DNA of 64,000 nt from Entonaema liquescens (lineage: Eukaryota > Ascomycota > Sordariomycetes > Xylariales > Xylariaceae): NCBI GenBank assembly GCA_902805475.1, contig CADCSX010000008.1, positions 2,276,001 through 2,340,000 on the forward strand, read 5' to 3'. The translations under genes and the position numbers were made by a program. Positions within the stretch are counted from its first letter, which is position 1; each line of letters starts with the position of its first letter. Under the pieces are notes generated by a model. It was given only the letters and a program-made list of their open reading frames with translations, was not told where the DNA came from and ran no database searches. Shown here piece after piece: positions 1-12,129 of this stretch.

Positions 1-677
1 GGTGACGGTGCTGGTGCTGGTGGTAAGGAGGGGGTGTTCACCGGACAGGTGACCGCGGCGGTCTATTGGGCATTACTGTCATCCGGCAAGGGCGCGTCCG
101 GGAGAGGCGTTTGGGGTTTGCTTGTCTGTGCTGGGTTGCGTTTATAGTCTCATGGTGAAAGGAAAGGCCGCCCTGATATATCTTTTTCTGGCTCTTAGGC
201 TACATCCATAGGGTTGGTATTGGGTTATGGGATAGACACTAGATTAGTAAGTCTTGCTTCTAGGTAGACAACGGCCCTATTTAGTCTCGTAGCATCTATT
301 ACGTTCGGGACACTAAGAGATAGGCAGTAGTTAATATAGTTACTTGTCAATGCCATTGCTAATCAACATGCTTGAGTATAATTTCGTGTCCTATATACAT
401 ACTTAGGTAAGTTCAAACCCTCCCTTTCGATGAGGTTCTAAAGGAGTTGAAAGGAACACGTACCTCCGCGTACGTCTTCTATAGAGTAGCTCAACTAATA
501 CGTAGGTGGTACTAATACATGCTCAATTAACTCGCGTTGAGCGGGTGCTTCGACTGGAAACCGATATTATACACAATACAGATCCTAAGCCGAATAAGGC
601 CAGTGGAAGGGCATCCATCCTAACCCTTATTTTATAACCGACCAGTTATCCCCAGATCCTGAACCAAATCCACTTCT
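1..677. other. Intergenic, no gene seen
   Basis: No open frame with recognisable protein features is present. The stretch is rich in TA steps and stop codons, with scattered TAGGTA-like motifs typical of fungal intergenic DNA. It lies downstream of the minus-strand membrane-protein gene, so its right end probably contains that gene's 3' UTR. Confidence 0.5.
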
Positions 678-1891
678 TTATACTACAAATATCTCCTCGT
701 CGCTGTCTTTCCCATTGGCGGCTCCGGCGTCGTGCTTACTCACCGGGTGCAGCTCATTGCTAACACCGAGTTCTCGGTAAGGCCCAACAGCCTCGCTCGT
801 AGTACGGCTACGGCTACGACTATTCGACGATTGGTTCCTAGTCCAAAAGGCTGGGATGTGTTTTAGTAAAGGTCGCAGGGCTGCGGCGGACGCCGCGAAA
901 GTAGCCATTCCGAGTTCGATATCGGCCCAGAGTAGTAAGTCGTAGTGTAAGGCTTGGGCTTCTTCACCCTTGGCTGTCGATAACCTGACTATGATGACGA
1001 GTTTTACGATGGTGGCAGAACTTGCACTATAAGATGGTTAATACGGGCTTGATCGTAGATCCTACGTAATCTTATTTTATATTTGCGTTCAAGGGGGTTA
1101 CTATAGGGAGACATACAATGCGCCCAATCCTAGTAGCAGCAGTACGGATATTTTCAGCTTAGTGCTCATGTGCACCTTTCTGAGTATATATATCGGTAGC
1201 AGCGCATAGAAGTAGTCGATAAAGATGTTGGTGATAGTGCGGAAATAACCGACTTGCGTACAGGCCTTACTGCCAGCCCAGTTCGACGCGCCGCCTTGGG
1301 CACATGGCCACGACGCGAATATTGTCATCACTATGGTCCAGATAGTGACAACGGCCATCGACCCGAGTAAAAGCCAGCGTAGTTTCTTAGTAGATGATAG
1401 ACGGTAGAGAACAAGCGCCACGGCTATTTTGACGAGTCCAGCGCTGATGTAGAGTGTCAGCTGGTTGGCGAATAGGAACTAAATATGGACATGGCCCCAT
1501 TAGTCCTTTAAGCTAGTCATAGATAAGATGGAAGGACTCGACTCGAGACGGAATATAAGGGATCCACCATCTACCTTCGTGGATTTGGCTTTGTCATAGT
1601 ACGGTTGCTTGTCCTGGGCAGCGTAGCCGTAGTGCATAGACGTAAAGCCCATGGCACAGGAGATGATGAAGCCGATCTGGCATTCGTGGTGATATCAGTA
1701 CTGGGCCTATGTATAATAGCATATAAGAATGGTATAGGTGGAATTACGTATGTCAAGATAAGAACAACATCGTCCAACCCGAAGCCACGGGTTAACATCT
1801 TCGTTCGGACATAAAGACGGGCGGCTATGGCTATGGTGTCGACTACTAAAAAAACGACCATAGCCGCGATCAGATCATCCCGATGCCCCAT
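678..1891 (-). CDS. PTH11-like / fungal rhodopsin-domain integral membrane protein
   Basis: Four exons on the minus strand: 1891-1748, 1676-1575, 1478-1117 and 1026-678. The introns are 71, 96 and 90 nt, phases agree throughout, and the product is 318 aa. It is predicted to be a multi-helix plasma-membrane protein of the fungal family with a rhodopsin-like domain, which includes PTH11-related receptors. Family marks seen are the first helix followed by the GFGLDDVVLI motif, the HYGYAAQDKQ segment after helix 3, a Trp-Pro-Cys loop (WPCAQGG) between helices, and the closing WADIELGMATFAASAAALRP segment. A hydrophilic Ser/Arg-rich tail ends in DSDEEIFVV. There is no N-terminal CFEM domain. Ligand and role cannot be inferred. 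The start is the ATG just before the first helix; a further upstream exon is possible but not visible. All splice sites are canonical and no stop interrupts the model, so it looks intact. Confidence 0.8.
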
Positions 1892-3914
1892 ATTGCCGGA
1901 TTGAAGCCAACGGCACGCTAGCGGCTCCGTAACTCATCAACCTAAGCTCTAGGTACTTCGACGGCGAAGAGTAGTGTCCCCTCCATGAGAATAAGATTGG
2001 GAAAGAAGACGTGGGGAAGGCGTATCTAGCACCACAAGTAGGAGACGGGCAACACTCAGCTTGATATATGGCCCGAGAGTTAAAGCAAACAAGCTGAAAA
2101 TACATCAACGGGAAAGAGGTGTAATTGGTCATACCCATACCATTACATTTTCTACCTGACGACTTACTCCAGGGCAGAGACACCCGTACTTGAGAGCGTA
2201 ACCATCCCTCAGGTAAAACATAGGTAACTAAGTTCTCAGTTATTCGGGCGAATGGCTTACAACTGGTCTCACGAGACACACACGATCGCCCGCATAACCA
2301 GCGAAATATACAGATAGCCTTATCAGCTTGGTGACCGAAGCCCCATGTCAGCTACCTATCATTGATAATGATCGGCGTGGCTAGTAGTTAGCGGCAGCGG
2401 AACCGGTTGTGTCGTATGGTGGCTTCTGGTACAGGAGAGGACAGACAGGCGGGAGCTGAATGTGCAGTGTAACGCTGTCTTCTGCACTTCATCTATTTCG
2501 TGCGCCAAGGTGACATTTGGTCTCTGAATGAAGCAGTATGTTTTTGCGCTGAACAATAAGAATCTTGTAAAAGGTGCGGCCTGAGTCAAGGTATAAAATC
2601 CCTCTTGCAACAGCCACAGACGCAGAATACGCCGAGTGATTTGCTCTCGCCAGAAGTCCGCCAGAAGTCCACCAGACGTTCTCTGTGGCCGGGCGTCTAA
2701 GTCGGTCGACAACCAGGTACTTACCACCTCCAGTCCAGGTTACTAAGCTTGGCGAAATCGAAGTAAACCCCCCCTTCTCGTATCGTAAAGTGAGGTAGGG
2801 TGATGAACAGAGTCCCTTGCTTCTTATAGTCTTGGTGCCGTCCTCTGTTTGGGGAACACCCGTGTCGTGAACATGATGTCAACCCGTCTTACTCTTCAGC
2901 CCGTTTTGATTGTCCAGTGAGGGGTAAGTAATATTTCAATTGCATGGAGAGCTTCTAAATACTACCCTAACTACCTGAAGAACCAACCCCCCCTCCATGT
3001 CTTGCATGAAGGAACAAGAAGCAATATGATCGGACTTCCTCTAAGACATTCATGGACTTCAGTTGCCTACCCGACATTAGATGGCTAATGATAGATACCG
3101 TTTGTCTCAACCCACGGTAATTCACTCGAAGCCACCGGGGGTTTGGCTGCATGAAAACAAATACTATTTAGGGCTTACACAGAGGTGGCACAGTAAATAA
3201 ATAATCAAACTAACAAGCCTGGACAGCTTAACCCACAATCTCTCCTAAAACAGGTCGAGTGATGAAGATCAGCGAGTAAAGGGTCTCTCGTTTGTAAAAA
3301 ACGTAGTAAATAGGCAAGAGTGTTTTCGTAGGAGATATATGAATTAGGATTTTATTAACTACTCTGCTTCATCTTTATTACTTTCATCACTATCACTATT
3401 ATGTAAATGTAAAGTTACTCAGGTAGATAAGAAATATCGTACAGCATGGGTTAGGTATTCAATTCAATATTTCAGCATTGACCACGACATGCGTGTCTAT
3501 ACAGATCCTTGTCGTCCTTACATCCCGCAGAGCAAAACTTGCTTTCCCGTGGATTCGGTACCCGTTTGCCGTACGTAAAAACGTGTTCTTGCGCCGCTCG
3601 CTAATTTTCCAGGCACCGGGTCGCCGTTCCGGGCAAGAGTAAAGCAAACTTTTTAGCTAATTGCATTCTTTGTTTGGAGCCCACATCACCTCCTAATACA
3701 AAGAGTCAAGGCGGGACAAGACTTTTTTTTTTCCCCTCTCCACCGCCTTTCTCTCACTCACTTCTGTTACACGTTCGTCTGGCTTAGTTGATGAATTCCT
3801 GAGGTCTATGTCGTAGTTGTTTAGGGACCGGGAAATAATACGGGATTTGGATGGATTTGGAGATAATTGCTATTAGAAAAGAAAGAGGAAAGGAAGAGAA
3901 GAAGAAGAGTCAAA
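1892..3914. other. Intergenic between divergent genes; promoters inside
   Basis: Upstream region shared by the membrane-protein gene (left) and the GH105 gene (right). Several open stretches occur but lack any family signature or plausible splicing. A small direct repeat (CGCCAGAAGTC twice, then a variant) lies near 2649. A T9 run followed by a pyrimidine-rich stretch lies at about 3722-3780, as is common in fungal promoters. No gene is called. Confidence 0.45.
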
Positions 3915-5221
3915 ATGCGAGTATCAACACGATCTAGCTTCGCCGTGGTGACGCTCGCCCTCACCTTTCTATCAATTCCGCAACTGGAGAGATCACAGAG
4001 GCAGTTCAGAGCAAGAACTCGACATGGATGGCATCCAGCATCATGTCCCGCAGCCAGGGCATCATGACGGGCAAGGGCGGTTCTTCTGAGCTACTCCAAG
4101 CCGGTATCACGCAGCGTGCCTTCACCGCGCTCGTAGCACAATACCCCGACGACGCATTCACCCCCGACGTAAAAGCGTATCTCTTATCCAGCGCTTCTTC
4201 CGTATCGCCCTTCGTCCAGAACGCCACCCACGACGCTCTCTCGTACCCCCTGGACCGGCTCTCCAACGGCCACACGCTCCTGGACCTAGCCACCACCACC
4301 CCAACAAGCAACCAGACGACGGCCTTCGCCAGCGCCGCCGCCGCCCTGCGCGACAGCATCGACCTCAACCGCCGCAACCCCGAGGGCGGGCTGTGGTACT
4401 TCACGTATCCGCAGTGGAGCTACCTCGACGGCATGTACTCGCTGGCGCCCTTCTACGTGCGGTACCACACGGCCCCCGAGGCGCGCAGGAACGAGACGCT
4501 CGCCGCAATCAACGACACCTACTTCCAGCTGGACCTACTCTGGACGCACACGCACAACGCGTCGACGGGGCTCCTGGTGCACGGGTACGACGCCTCGCGC
4601 ACGGCGGTGTGGGCGGACCCCACCACGGGCGCGAGCCCGCACGTCTGGGGCCGCAGTCTGGGGTGGTACGCGATGGCGCTGGTGGACACGCTGGAGGTGT
4701 TGCCGGAGAGCGCGTGCGAGTACCGCGATCTGATCCTCGAGAAGCTCCACTCGCTCGCCGGTGCGGTTATCAATGCGGTTGATCCGGCGACGGGAGGATG
4801 GTGGCAGCTGCTCGACGAGCCGGGGCGCGAGGGCAATTACATCGAGTCCAGCGGCAGCGCCATGTTTTCATACGCGTTGCTAAAGGGCACGCGACTCGGG
4901 TATTTTGCCGCGAATGCCACTCTCGCATCAACGGCGGTGGATGCTGCTGTTCGCGGCCACAGGTATCTGACAGACACGTTTGTAGTCCACGAGACGAACG
5001 GCACGCTTGGGTACAATGGAACTGTGGCGGTGTGCAGCTTGAACTCGACGGCGACTTATGAGGTTAGTAGTACGCGTCTGTGATTTTTTTTTTTTTTTAC
5101 ACGAGATACTAACTTGTTACCATAGTACTATGTCAACCAACCCATAAATTACAACAGCGTGCTCGGATCCGCATCGTACATACTTGCATCCCTTGAAGTA
5201 GAGCGTCTGGGAGCTTTATAA
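3915..5221 (+). CDS. Secreted GH105 unsaturated rhamnogalacturonyl hydrolase, one frame break near the N-terminus
   Basis: Glycoside hydrolase family 105 enzymes remove unsaturated galacturonyl units from rhamnogalacturonan fragments made by pectin lyases; this one appears secreted. Exon 1 is 3915-5062 and exon 2 is 5126-5221. The 63-nt intron has a GTTAGT donor, a TACTAAC branch at 5107-5113 and a TAG acceptor. Exon 2 restores the family C-terminus (NQPINYNSVLGSASYI, then a stop). The catalytic barrel shows WSYLDGMYSLAPFY, including the conserved Asp, and HVWGRSLGWYAMALVDTL with the W-G-R/G-W motif. Several N-x-S/T sites suggest an extracellular protein. The signal peptide (MRVSTRSSFAVVTLALTFLSI) begins at 3915 in a different frame from the body, which reads ITEAVQSKNSTWMASS from about 3992. 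One base appears missing between about 3965 and 3990. With it the protein would be 414 aa, normal for the family. Without it only a start at 4028 reads into the body, and that product lacks a signal peptide. Confidence 0.85.
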
Positions 5222-7947
5222 CAGAACCGTACACGTACATACACACGAGGTTGCGTTGCGTTGGCTGATTCGCTTCAGATGATACCCACAAGGATCGAAA
5301 TAATATTGCAGTTTCGATGTATAATATTAATATAGAAAGCCAATCGAATCGTATCACCTACTATATGCATCACTTGGCTAATAACTTCCAGTAGTTGATT
5401 ACTCGTGACCGAAGAGTGGCGACTTAACCACGTACCTTAGGTATCTGTGTACTCAGAAGGCCTCACGAAAGTGACCAGAAGTAAATACTACTTATATGAA
5501 GATCATTATCACAAAGTCTCCGATCTGCTCTTTTTAAGTCGTTTGCTATTTATATCAAGCAGCCGTAGTACTTATACTTCTAAATGATGTTATTCTCAAA
5601 TAGGCCCAGCTTGATTCAGATCCCTATGGTATTTTTGAAGCATGTTATAGTCGCTTTAGATGACAGTAATTTTTAAGGGGCTTTGCAAAAACATAGGTAT
5701 ATAAGAAAGTTTGCCACTGGGACCAAAAGTATAGTTTCAACAGGTGCCAGGTAGTATATTATGAGCATTGCTATAAAATAGAGCTAAACAAGGACGTTTA
5801 TATTATACGATGAGGTGGAAACGATTAGGCGTGGTGTCTATGACGTTATCGCTATGTCCATCTATCGGCTTTTATAGAGCGCAGTACTACTCTCGCTTCA
5901 CTCGACCATAACACTTACCCAGATAGTCACACATGTCCCAAGACTCATAAGAATGATCTACAATCCACCTGTCTAGTGAAATATTGGTAATACTTAAAAC
6001 CACGAAGCGCAGCGAATATACATGCGAGTTAAGCTAATCGACGATGGAGATTGCCGAACTGTCTGAACAGATCTGGTGACCAGGCTGGCAGAAAGAGTTG
6101 ACTAGAAATGCAAACAGGCCCATTCCGACGCGAACAGATCTTCCTCGAGTGCCAAAGAAGTCTGATTTAGGTAGTCACAAAATTCGGAGATGAAAAGCTA
6201 GCAGGGGCCGGCTATTTATCAAAGAGGCCGAGACGATTTCTTATCGCCGGGATATCGACAAGGTGTCTACTTAAAAGCCTCAGATAGATCATAAACGGTC
6301 ACCCTGCTCGCTCTTTGAATGAGCTAGAGCCAGCCACGAAAACTGCGATGTACCTTTGGCGAGTAGCGAGGTGATCGCCGTCAAGATCTTTGAGACCAGG
6401 CTACCGGTTTAGATGAGTGACCTAGACAAAACGATCGTCAGTAAATAGGCGAAAACCTCGCACGACGGGCGAAACAGTCCAAGGTTATGGACTAATGCCC
6501 AGGCAGTCACACGAAAATCATCCGACTTCTCAGACTCCAGGGAGAACTTGCTCTGTCCGCGTAAGCCGCAGGCTAGATTGTGTCCATGACAGGCAGTACT
6601 AATGTCAAGAAGCGGCCTTGGCCGTGTCGTTATCTCGCAGCCTTCGCGAGACGGATCATGCGGGATCTCGTTACGAAGACCTCGTCTTCATCAAAGATAT
6701 ATTGGCGATGTCGAGTAGGTAGCCCGAATGGGCGATTTTTGGGCCTGCGAGATGAAGTTATATGAAATCTTCTGCCATCGGATATTGATCCGTAATCCAG
6801 GCTAAAGAGGCTGAATGACCTCGTCAGTTTTTGTGGGGCTAGCGAAGAACAACTTGGTTAATCGCTGCCAATCATGAGGTGAATTGCCTGGCTAGATCAT
6901 TCAAATCGTAGATTAGGATGTCCTTGGGCTTTCGGGTTCGCTGACGGTATCGTGTCGCACTTCGTATATGGCAATATGCGCGCCCTCAGAACCCCAAGCC
7001 TAGAACTCGTAATTTTAAGGGGGATAGATGCCGTCGATTCGCCGATAATCAAGAATTTCAGCTATATCCTGTAGCCATCGATCAAAATACGCTCCTCGGA
7101 AGAGACTTGAAGAGGAAGGTGGTTTTGCTCACGATTCTTACATTGCTCGCGGAGGGTTTGATATCAGGATATCCGGCTTTCTTCGGCCTTCTCGCGATAC
7201 ACAGAGGGGTGTTTATGACACGATAAACCGGCAGACAAAAAGTATCATACCAAATCGCATAGTTTTTTAAATTCTATCAGTCTCATGTTTATCGAGTCGA
7301 GCTTAAGCGCGGCCCAATCCGAAACCAATAGTATGCTGACTGATTCTTTGGACATATATCACTCTCTGTGCTTGCGGGACAGTCAACGCTCTTGACAGTT
7401 CTTGAGTATGATGTAGCATGGGTAAGGCGCCGGACCTAGACTTTAATATAAAGCAAGGTTATTCCAAAAATAACTCGGCACCTTCACAATGTGAGGACCT
7501 GAGTTACTCTGTAATATAACCGTACCGTGAAACCGACGCCCGATGCTGCACCTCGGGAACCATCGTCTCGACGTCTGCAGCTACTAGCGTAGTAAGAGAA
7601 TACGACAGGTCCCGGAAGGATGGAAAGAACGCGAAAAATGGTAGCTCACCCGGAATGACTGCTTTAACGGGTGACAGTCGTGAGGTCCCGAGTCATGCAG
7701 GTCCAATGATATGTAAGATCGATCAGGATGTAAGATAGCGATACGTCGAAGATACGCGTATATAAGACACGGCTTATCCGCGACTATATTGGCCGTGTAA
7801 ATATATTCATCGTCAGTTCATTCCCATAAACGAAAGCCAAATAATTATAAGATCCAGTATAACTGCATCCAAGACTGTCAGTAATATCTTACTCATATAA
7901 CTGCAGACTCAGTGGAGTTGACTAAGAGAAATAGTCCAACATCCAAA
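5222..7947. other. Gene-free 2.7 kb, stop-rich, possibly decayed coding DNA
   Basis: No intact gene is visible. The composition is rich in TA dinucleotides and stop codons in all frames. The part at about 6050-6770 has higher GC and reads on the minus strand like interrupted hydrophobic protein segments, which would fit an old inactivated gene, but no family could be assigned. Confidence 0.4.
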
Positions 7948-8463
7948 ATGAAGGTACTCATCGGTTTCGTTGCGGCATTAGCTAGGTAAGATGCTAAATA
8001 ACTTCCCATCCGCACTCGACATTGAGCTTTGTCGTGCTAACGAGAGTTAAGCGTCGTTGGTATTGTTGGTGCTGCCCCGGCAGAGGCTATTCCCGATACC
8101 AACGTCGAGGTCACCGAGATTAATCGTCCTCCCCAATGGCCCACAAGGACCGTCAGCTCCCTAAGCTCTTCGACAACAACATCATTCATCATCAGCATTA
8201 CCACGCTCCCGGGCACGCCGACCACACCCGTCCCCATCGTTTGCCCGACAGTGACACACACGACCCGACCCAGCAACTGTGAGCCCCTACAGTGCCCAGT
8301 TCCCGGTTGCACGTTCCAGAAAGAGCTTTTCGTGCCGTGCGGTTGCGCTGGTGTCAAGACCGCTCTCTTCGTCGACGGGTGCCAGACTGCTTGCCCCGAA
8401 GGTTGCATGACTCGGTTGAGGACAGTCACGGGTCTCTGTGCTACCCAGACTGCAGCGCCCTAA
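7948..8463 (+). CDS. Small secreted cysteine-rich protein (candidate effector)
   Basis: Exon 1 is 7948-7985 and exon 2 is 8052-8463. The 66-nt intron has a GTAAGA donor, a GTGCTAACG branch region and a TAAG acceptor. The product is 149 aa. Residues 1 to about 22 form a signal peptide (MKVLIGFVAALA, then SVVGIVGAAPAEA). A Thr/Ser/Pro-rich stretch follows, probably O-glycosylated. The C-terminal half holds ten cysteines in closely spaced pairs (CPVPGC, PCGC, GCQTACPEGC, then a final LC near the end). No catalytic domain is recognised. Size, secretion signal and paired cysteines fit fungal apoplastic effectors or surface proteins; the role is inference. A secreted pectin-degrading enzyme gene lies upstream, separated by gene-poor DNA. 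The start codon is fixed by the signal peptide and the purine-rich context CCAAAATG. Confidence 0.7.
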
Positions 8464-9145
8464 TCAACCAGAGACGTAGGAAATGTCGGGTGAGGTGTAA
8501 GAGAGGCGTTATGTTAAGCACGTTAAAGTTGTAAAAAAATCGGACTGGGTCAGACCAGAGAGGGGGGGCTTCTTTTCAAAAACATGTCTCACAGTTCGGG
8601 AGATAGTCAAGAATAGTCGTGTTATGTCCGTTTGTTAAAATGAAACAACTAATTCCATATCTCGTCTATTCAGAAGTTGTATATCCATATTTTGTCTCAG
8701 CAGTTATCAGTACGCTAGGTAATTCGTTTGGTCTCTAGTGATGATGTTGTTTTCTGAATTGAAATAACTAAGTAGAAACTTTAAAGTCTGGGACGTTCAA
8801 TACCTACCCTTAAGTACAACGCCAGGCAGTAGAATAACCCAAACCTCATGCGCTAATCGGCCTCTAGAATGACGCTATGACGGATGGGTTCCTAGCGGCT
8901 GTGTCACTGTGGCTCACTAGATTGGATGTCCCGCTGCATCGGCGCCCCACAAACGCATGCCGGGACTCCAGTCAATCGGACCTCGTGATCAATGATTCTA
9001 CGTATGTACCCCCTTTACTTACACCGTTTTATTTCACTTCATCCCTTTTCCATATTTGCTCTCTTCCCTGTCCTCCTAGCTTTTTTTAAACTAAATAATT
9101 TTCCGATTACCTTAATAGCAGGAGTCAATTACGAATTTAGCAATC
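8464..9145. other. Intergenic, no gene seen
   Basis: Contains the 3' flank of the secreted cysteine-rich gene and the promoter of ISN1. A pyrimidine-rich segment lies at about 9005-9090. One 70-codon open stretch at 8877-9089 shows no recognisable features and is not called. Confidence 0.45.
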
Positions 9146-10803
9146 ATGACATCAAGATACAGGGTTGAATGTAAGTTCAAGTTCTATGTACCCCTACCCT
9201 CTCTTCCGTCATAAGCTGATATCAGATCAACAACAACTAACACGGGCGCTTTTATAGATGCGTTGAAGACGCACAGACGAGACCAGTTTATAGGTATTAA
9301 CCCAACGTTACGGTCCTCACTCATCCCATATCATTTTATTATATTAGTTGGAAGTTGAGCTTCCGGATAACTACCGGATATCCCCAAAGGTTCTACGTAC
9401 AAACGATGAACTTACCCTCACAAATCACAAATCTCCAAAAACAAATCTCCAACCAGCATCTCATCATCCACTTCATAATAATCGACTAACCCACGTTTTA
9501 GAATGGATCAAGGGGTTATTAGCGGTTCCCTTCGTATTATACTCCCAGCCCACAGGCGTTTTTGAAACCAATGGATTCAGCGTGGCACAGATGTCCGAAG
9601 AAGCGCATAGGCGTTATGCCGAGATCATGAGGGACGTCGAGGTGATGATCGATGATCACAGTACGTCCACTCATACTCGCCTTCCCCGCCCCCGGAACCA
9701 AACTCCAGTCCAGTCATTGACGTATATCTTTCAGTAACGCACCAATTAGACGCGAGCAGGGTCCCGTCTAAGCTCAAGCTCCTCGTCCCGACCATAGGCA
9801 ACTTCTTCACCCGGCTGCCCCTCGAGGCCGCCTTCAAGTTCCAGGACCGCAAGCGCTATATTTCCTCCCGTCGCTTCGTGTCCCCCTCCTTCAACGATGT
9901 GCGCCTCGTCCTCAACACGGCCCAGCTTATGGCCGTAACTACCCACGGCACACTTCAGCTCGCCACTTTCGACGGAGACGTCACGCTCTACGATGATGGC
10001 GAGAGCCTGGAACCCACTAGCCCGGTGATCTCCCGCATGATCGATCTCATGCGCAAGAACGTCAAGATCGGCATCGTCACGGCTGCGGGTTACACCCAAG
10101 CCGAGCAGTACTACGCCCGTCTGCATGGGCTGCTAGACGCCATTGCCAGCTCCACGGCCCTTACGCCGCAGCAGAGGCAAAACATCGTCATCATGGGCGG
10201 TGAGGCAAACTACCTCTTCGAGTTCAGCCCCACGTCGCCTCACCTCCTATCCCCGTACCCCGGGAGCGCTGGTTAACAGCGGAAATGGCGTCGTGGTCCG
10301 ACGCCGGCATCACGGCTCTCCTGGACGTAGCCGAGGCCGCGCTGCGGGACTGCATCAAGAACCTGAACCTGCCGGCGACGCTGATGCGCAAGGACCGGGC
10401 GGTCGGGATCATCCCCAGCTCGGCGACGGTGCGCATCCCGCGCGAGTCGCTCGAGGAGACGGTCCTGGTCGTCCAGAAGATCCTCGAGCTGAGCGTGGGC
10501 GGGCGCGACTTCGACAACAAGATCGTGCCGTTCTGCGCCTTCAACGGCGGCCGCGACGTCTTCGTCGACATCGGCGATAAGAGCTGGGGCGTCTCCGTCT
10601 GCCAGCAGTGGTTCGGCGGCGACGGCGCACGCACCCGCATCCGCCCCGAACAGACCCTGCACGTCGGCGACCAGTTCCTCAGCGCCGGCAGCAACGACTT
10701 CAAGGCCCGCAGCGTGTCCACCACCGCCTGGATCGCGAGCCCGGCCGAGACCGTCGAGCTACTCGACGAGCTGGCCGGGTTCATGGGCAAGAAGCTAAGT
10801 TGA
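9146..10803 (+). CDS. isn1: IMP-specific 5'-nucleotidase, one frame break in the last exon
   Basis: ISN1 hydrolyses inosine 5'-monophosphate to inosine in purine salvage, in the cytosol. Four exons: 9146-9170, 9258-9293, 9502-9660 and 9735-10803, all with canonical sites and matching phases. The N-terminus reads MTSRYRVEYALKTHRRDQF then IEWIKGLLAVPFVLYS, typical of the family. The HAD-type catalytic motif is TFDGDVTLYDDG, with its DxDxT arrangement. The late HAD acidic motif is HVGDQFLSAGSNDFKAR. At about 10250-10262 (CCCCGTACCCC) the frame changes: the first part would stop at 10274-10276, while the remainder continues from PRERWLTAEMASWSD in another frame. Adding one base there gives SPVPRERW and a 429-aa protein, close to the 450 aa of yeast Isn1. 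The second half is markedly GC-rich. Either a sequence error or a recent inactivating deletion is possible; otherwise the gene looks conserved and functional. Confidence 0.88.
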
Positions 10804-12129
10804 GTAAGTTGAACTAGCTACACCCCCGCTGCCTACCTATTTAACCTACCTAAAACAAGGTACATACAAGTCCAAATATACGCACAAAAAACAAAACATG
10901 AGCATAAGTATAATTGCAACGGCACTCCACACGGAAGGCGGCGTATGAGATTTTGCAAGAGAAAAACGATGAAAACGACATTTCATTCCCGGGTTGGGGG
11001 AGGCATGTTCGGCGTTTGACGGTGTGACGGTGTGACGGTATTTCAAGACGCGCTCGAAAGCAAGGAAGCAACGCAAAAATATATGTATGTAGTTAGTATT
11101 ATTATTATTAATGCCCATCATGATAGAAGGCTTGGTTTTGGCATATATACCTATTCAGGGACGTAATCCATACTAGTATTCTAATGGATCATTGCTGACA
11201 GTCGTAAATGAACATCTGGGAAGAATTCCAAGAAAACACTGCACAATACTATTCAGTTTGATACGAGATTGATAATGTAGTTTCTTGGGATCATACTAGA
11301 CACCGCAAATCGATATTGGGATGTATGTTATACATGATAGGCTACTAAAGTACGGGCTAAACTATAGCTCTACCTAGAACGTAACACGAACGTTGACTTG
11401 GGCAGTTTGAATCGCCAGGCGAAGGAAGAAACAAGACAACTATACGACAAATGCTGATGTATGTATTAGACGTAATAAACCAGTTGCCCGGTCCTAAAAT
11501 GTATATTTTGCTTCCGCTCATCGACGGACCTATTTCATTAAAGCACCTGCTTTTTCTTCTTCTTCTCATATTCTCTCCGCCTCTTTTGCTGAAGACAAGG
11601 GGTCCCCGCCCAAGGTATAAAAGGTCTAAAGTGCAATGTGCAACATCCAGTCTGCCACGAATATTTTTGTTTTGTCTTGTCCGCCCAGATGCCAATCAAA
11701 GCCGGCCGACCGCCATATCTATATGCTTCCTGAAGCAGAGACAACCTGCCTACACACTCAATTCAAAAAACGCTGATCCGTAGAATTCGGGGATAATCCC
11801 GCCCCTTCATGCAACCTTTCCAATGCCAATTCCATCACCCTACAGCCATAACATAAGCTGACCCGTAAGTTCCCATGCGCAGAAGAGAAAAAGGAGAAAA
11901 TAATCGTGGGTATTGGGGTATTTAAAGGGTCATGCAGGAAAAAAGAAAATTTATAGCTGATTGCGGCTATGCTCAAAACTAGACAAACAGCCTCCCCCAC
12001 TGGTTGTGCCAAAAACCTCTCCGTCAAGGAAAAATGGCAAATGAGATGATAGTATTGTGTGCATGGAGAACGTGAGTTGTGAACAGATCGCTCATCACAC
12101 CAATGACGACGATTATTGGAGCGCGTTGA
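10804..12129. other. Intergenic between convergent genes
   Basis: This is the shared 3' region of ISN1 (+) and the coiled-coil gene (-). AT-rich tracts such as the ATT repeats near 11096-11111 are present. No family-like open frame is found, and one 110-codon open stretch at 11451-11783 looks like chance. Confidence 0.45.

Noticed and set aside
6050..6770. Minus-strand fragments reminiscent of a fungal multi-helix protein family
   Set aside because: Stops break every frame and the resemblance is a few residues long; I could not name a family with any confidence. A translated search of this interval would settle it.
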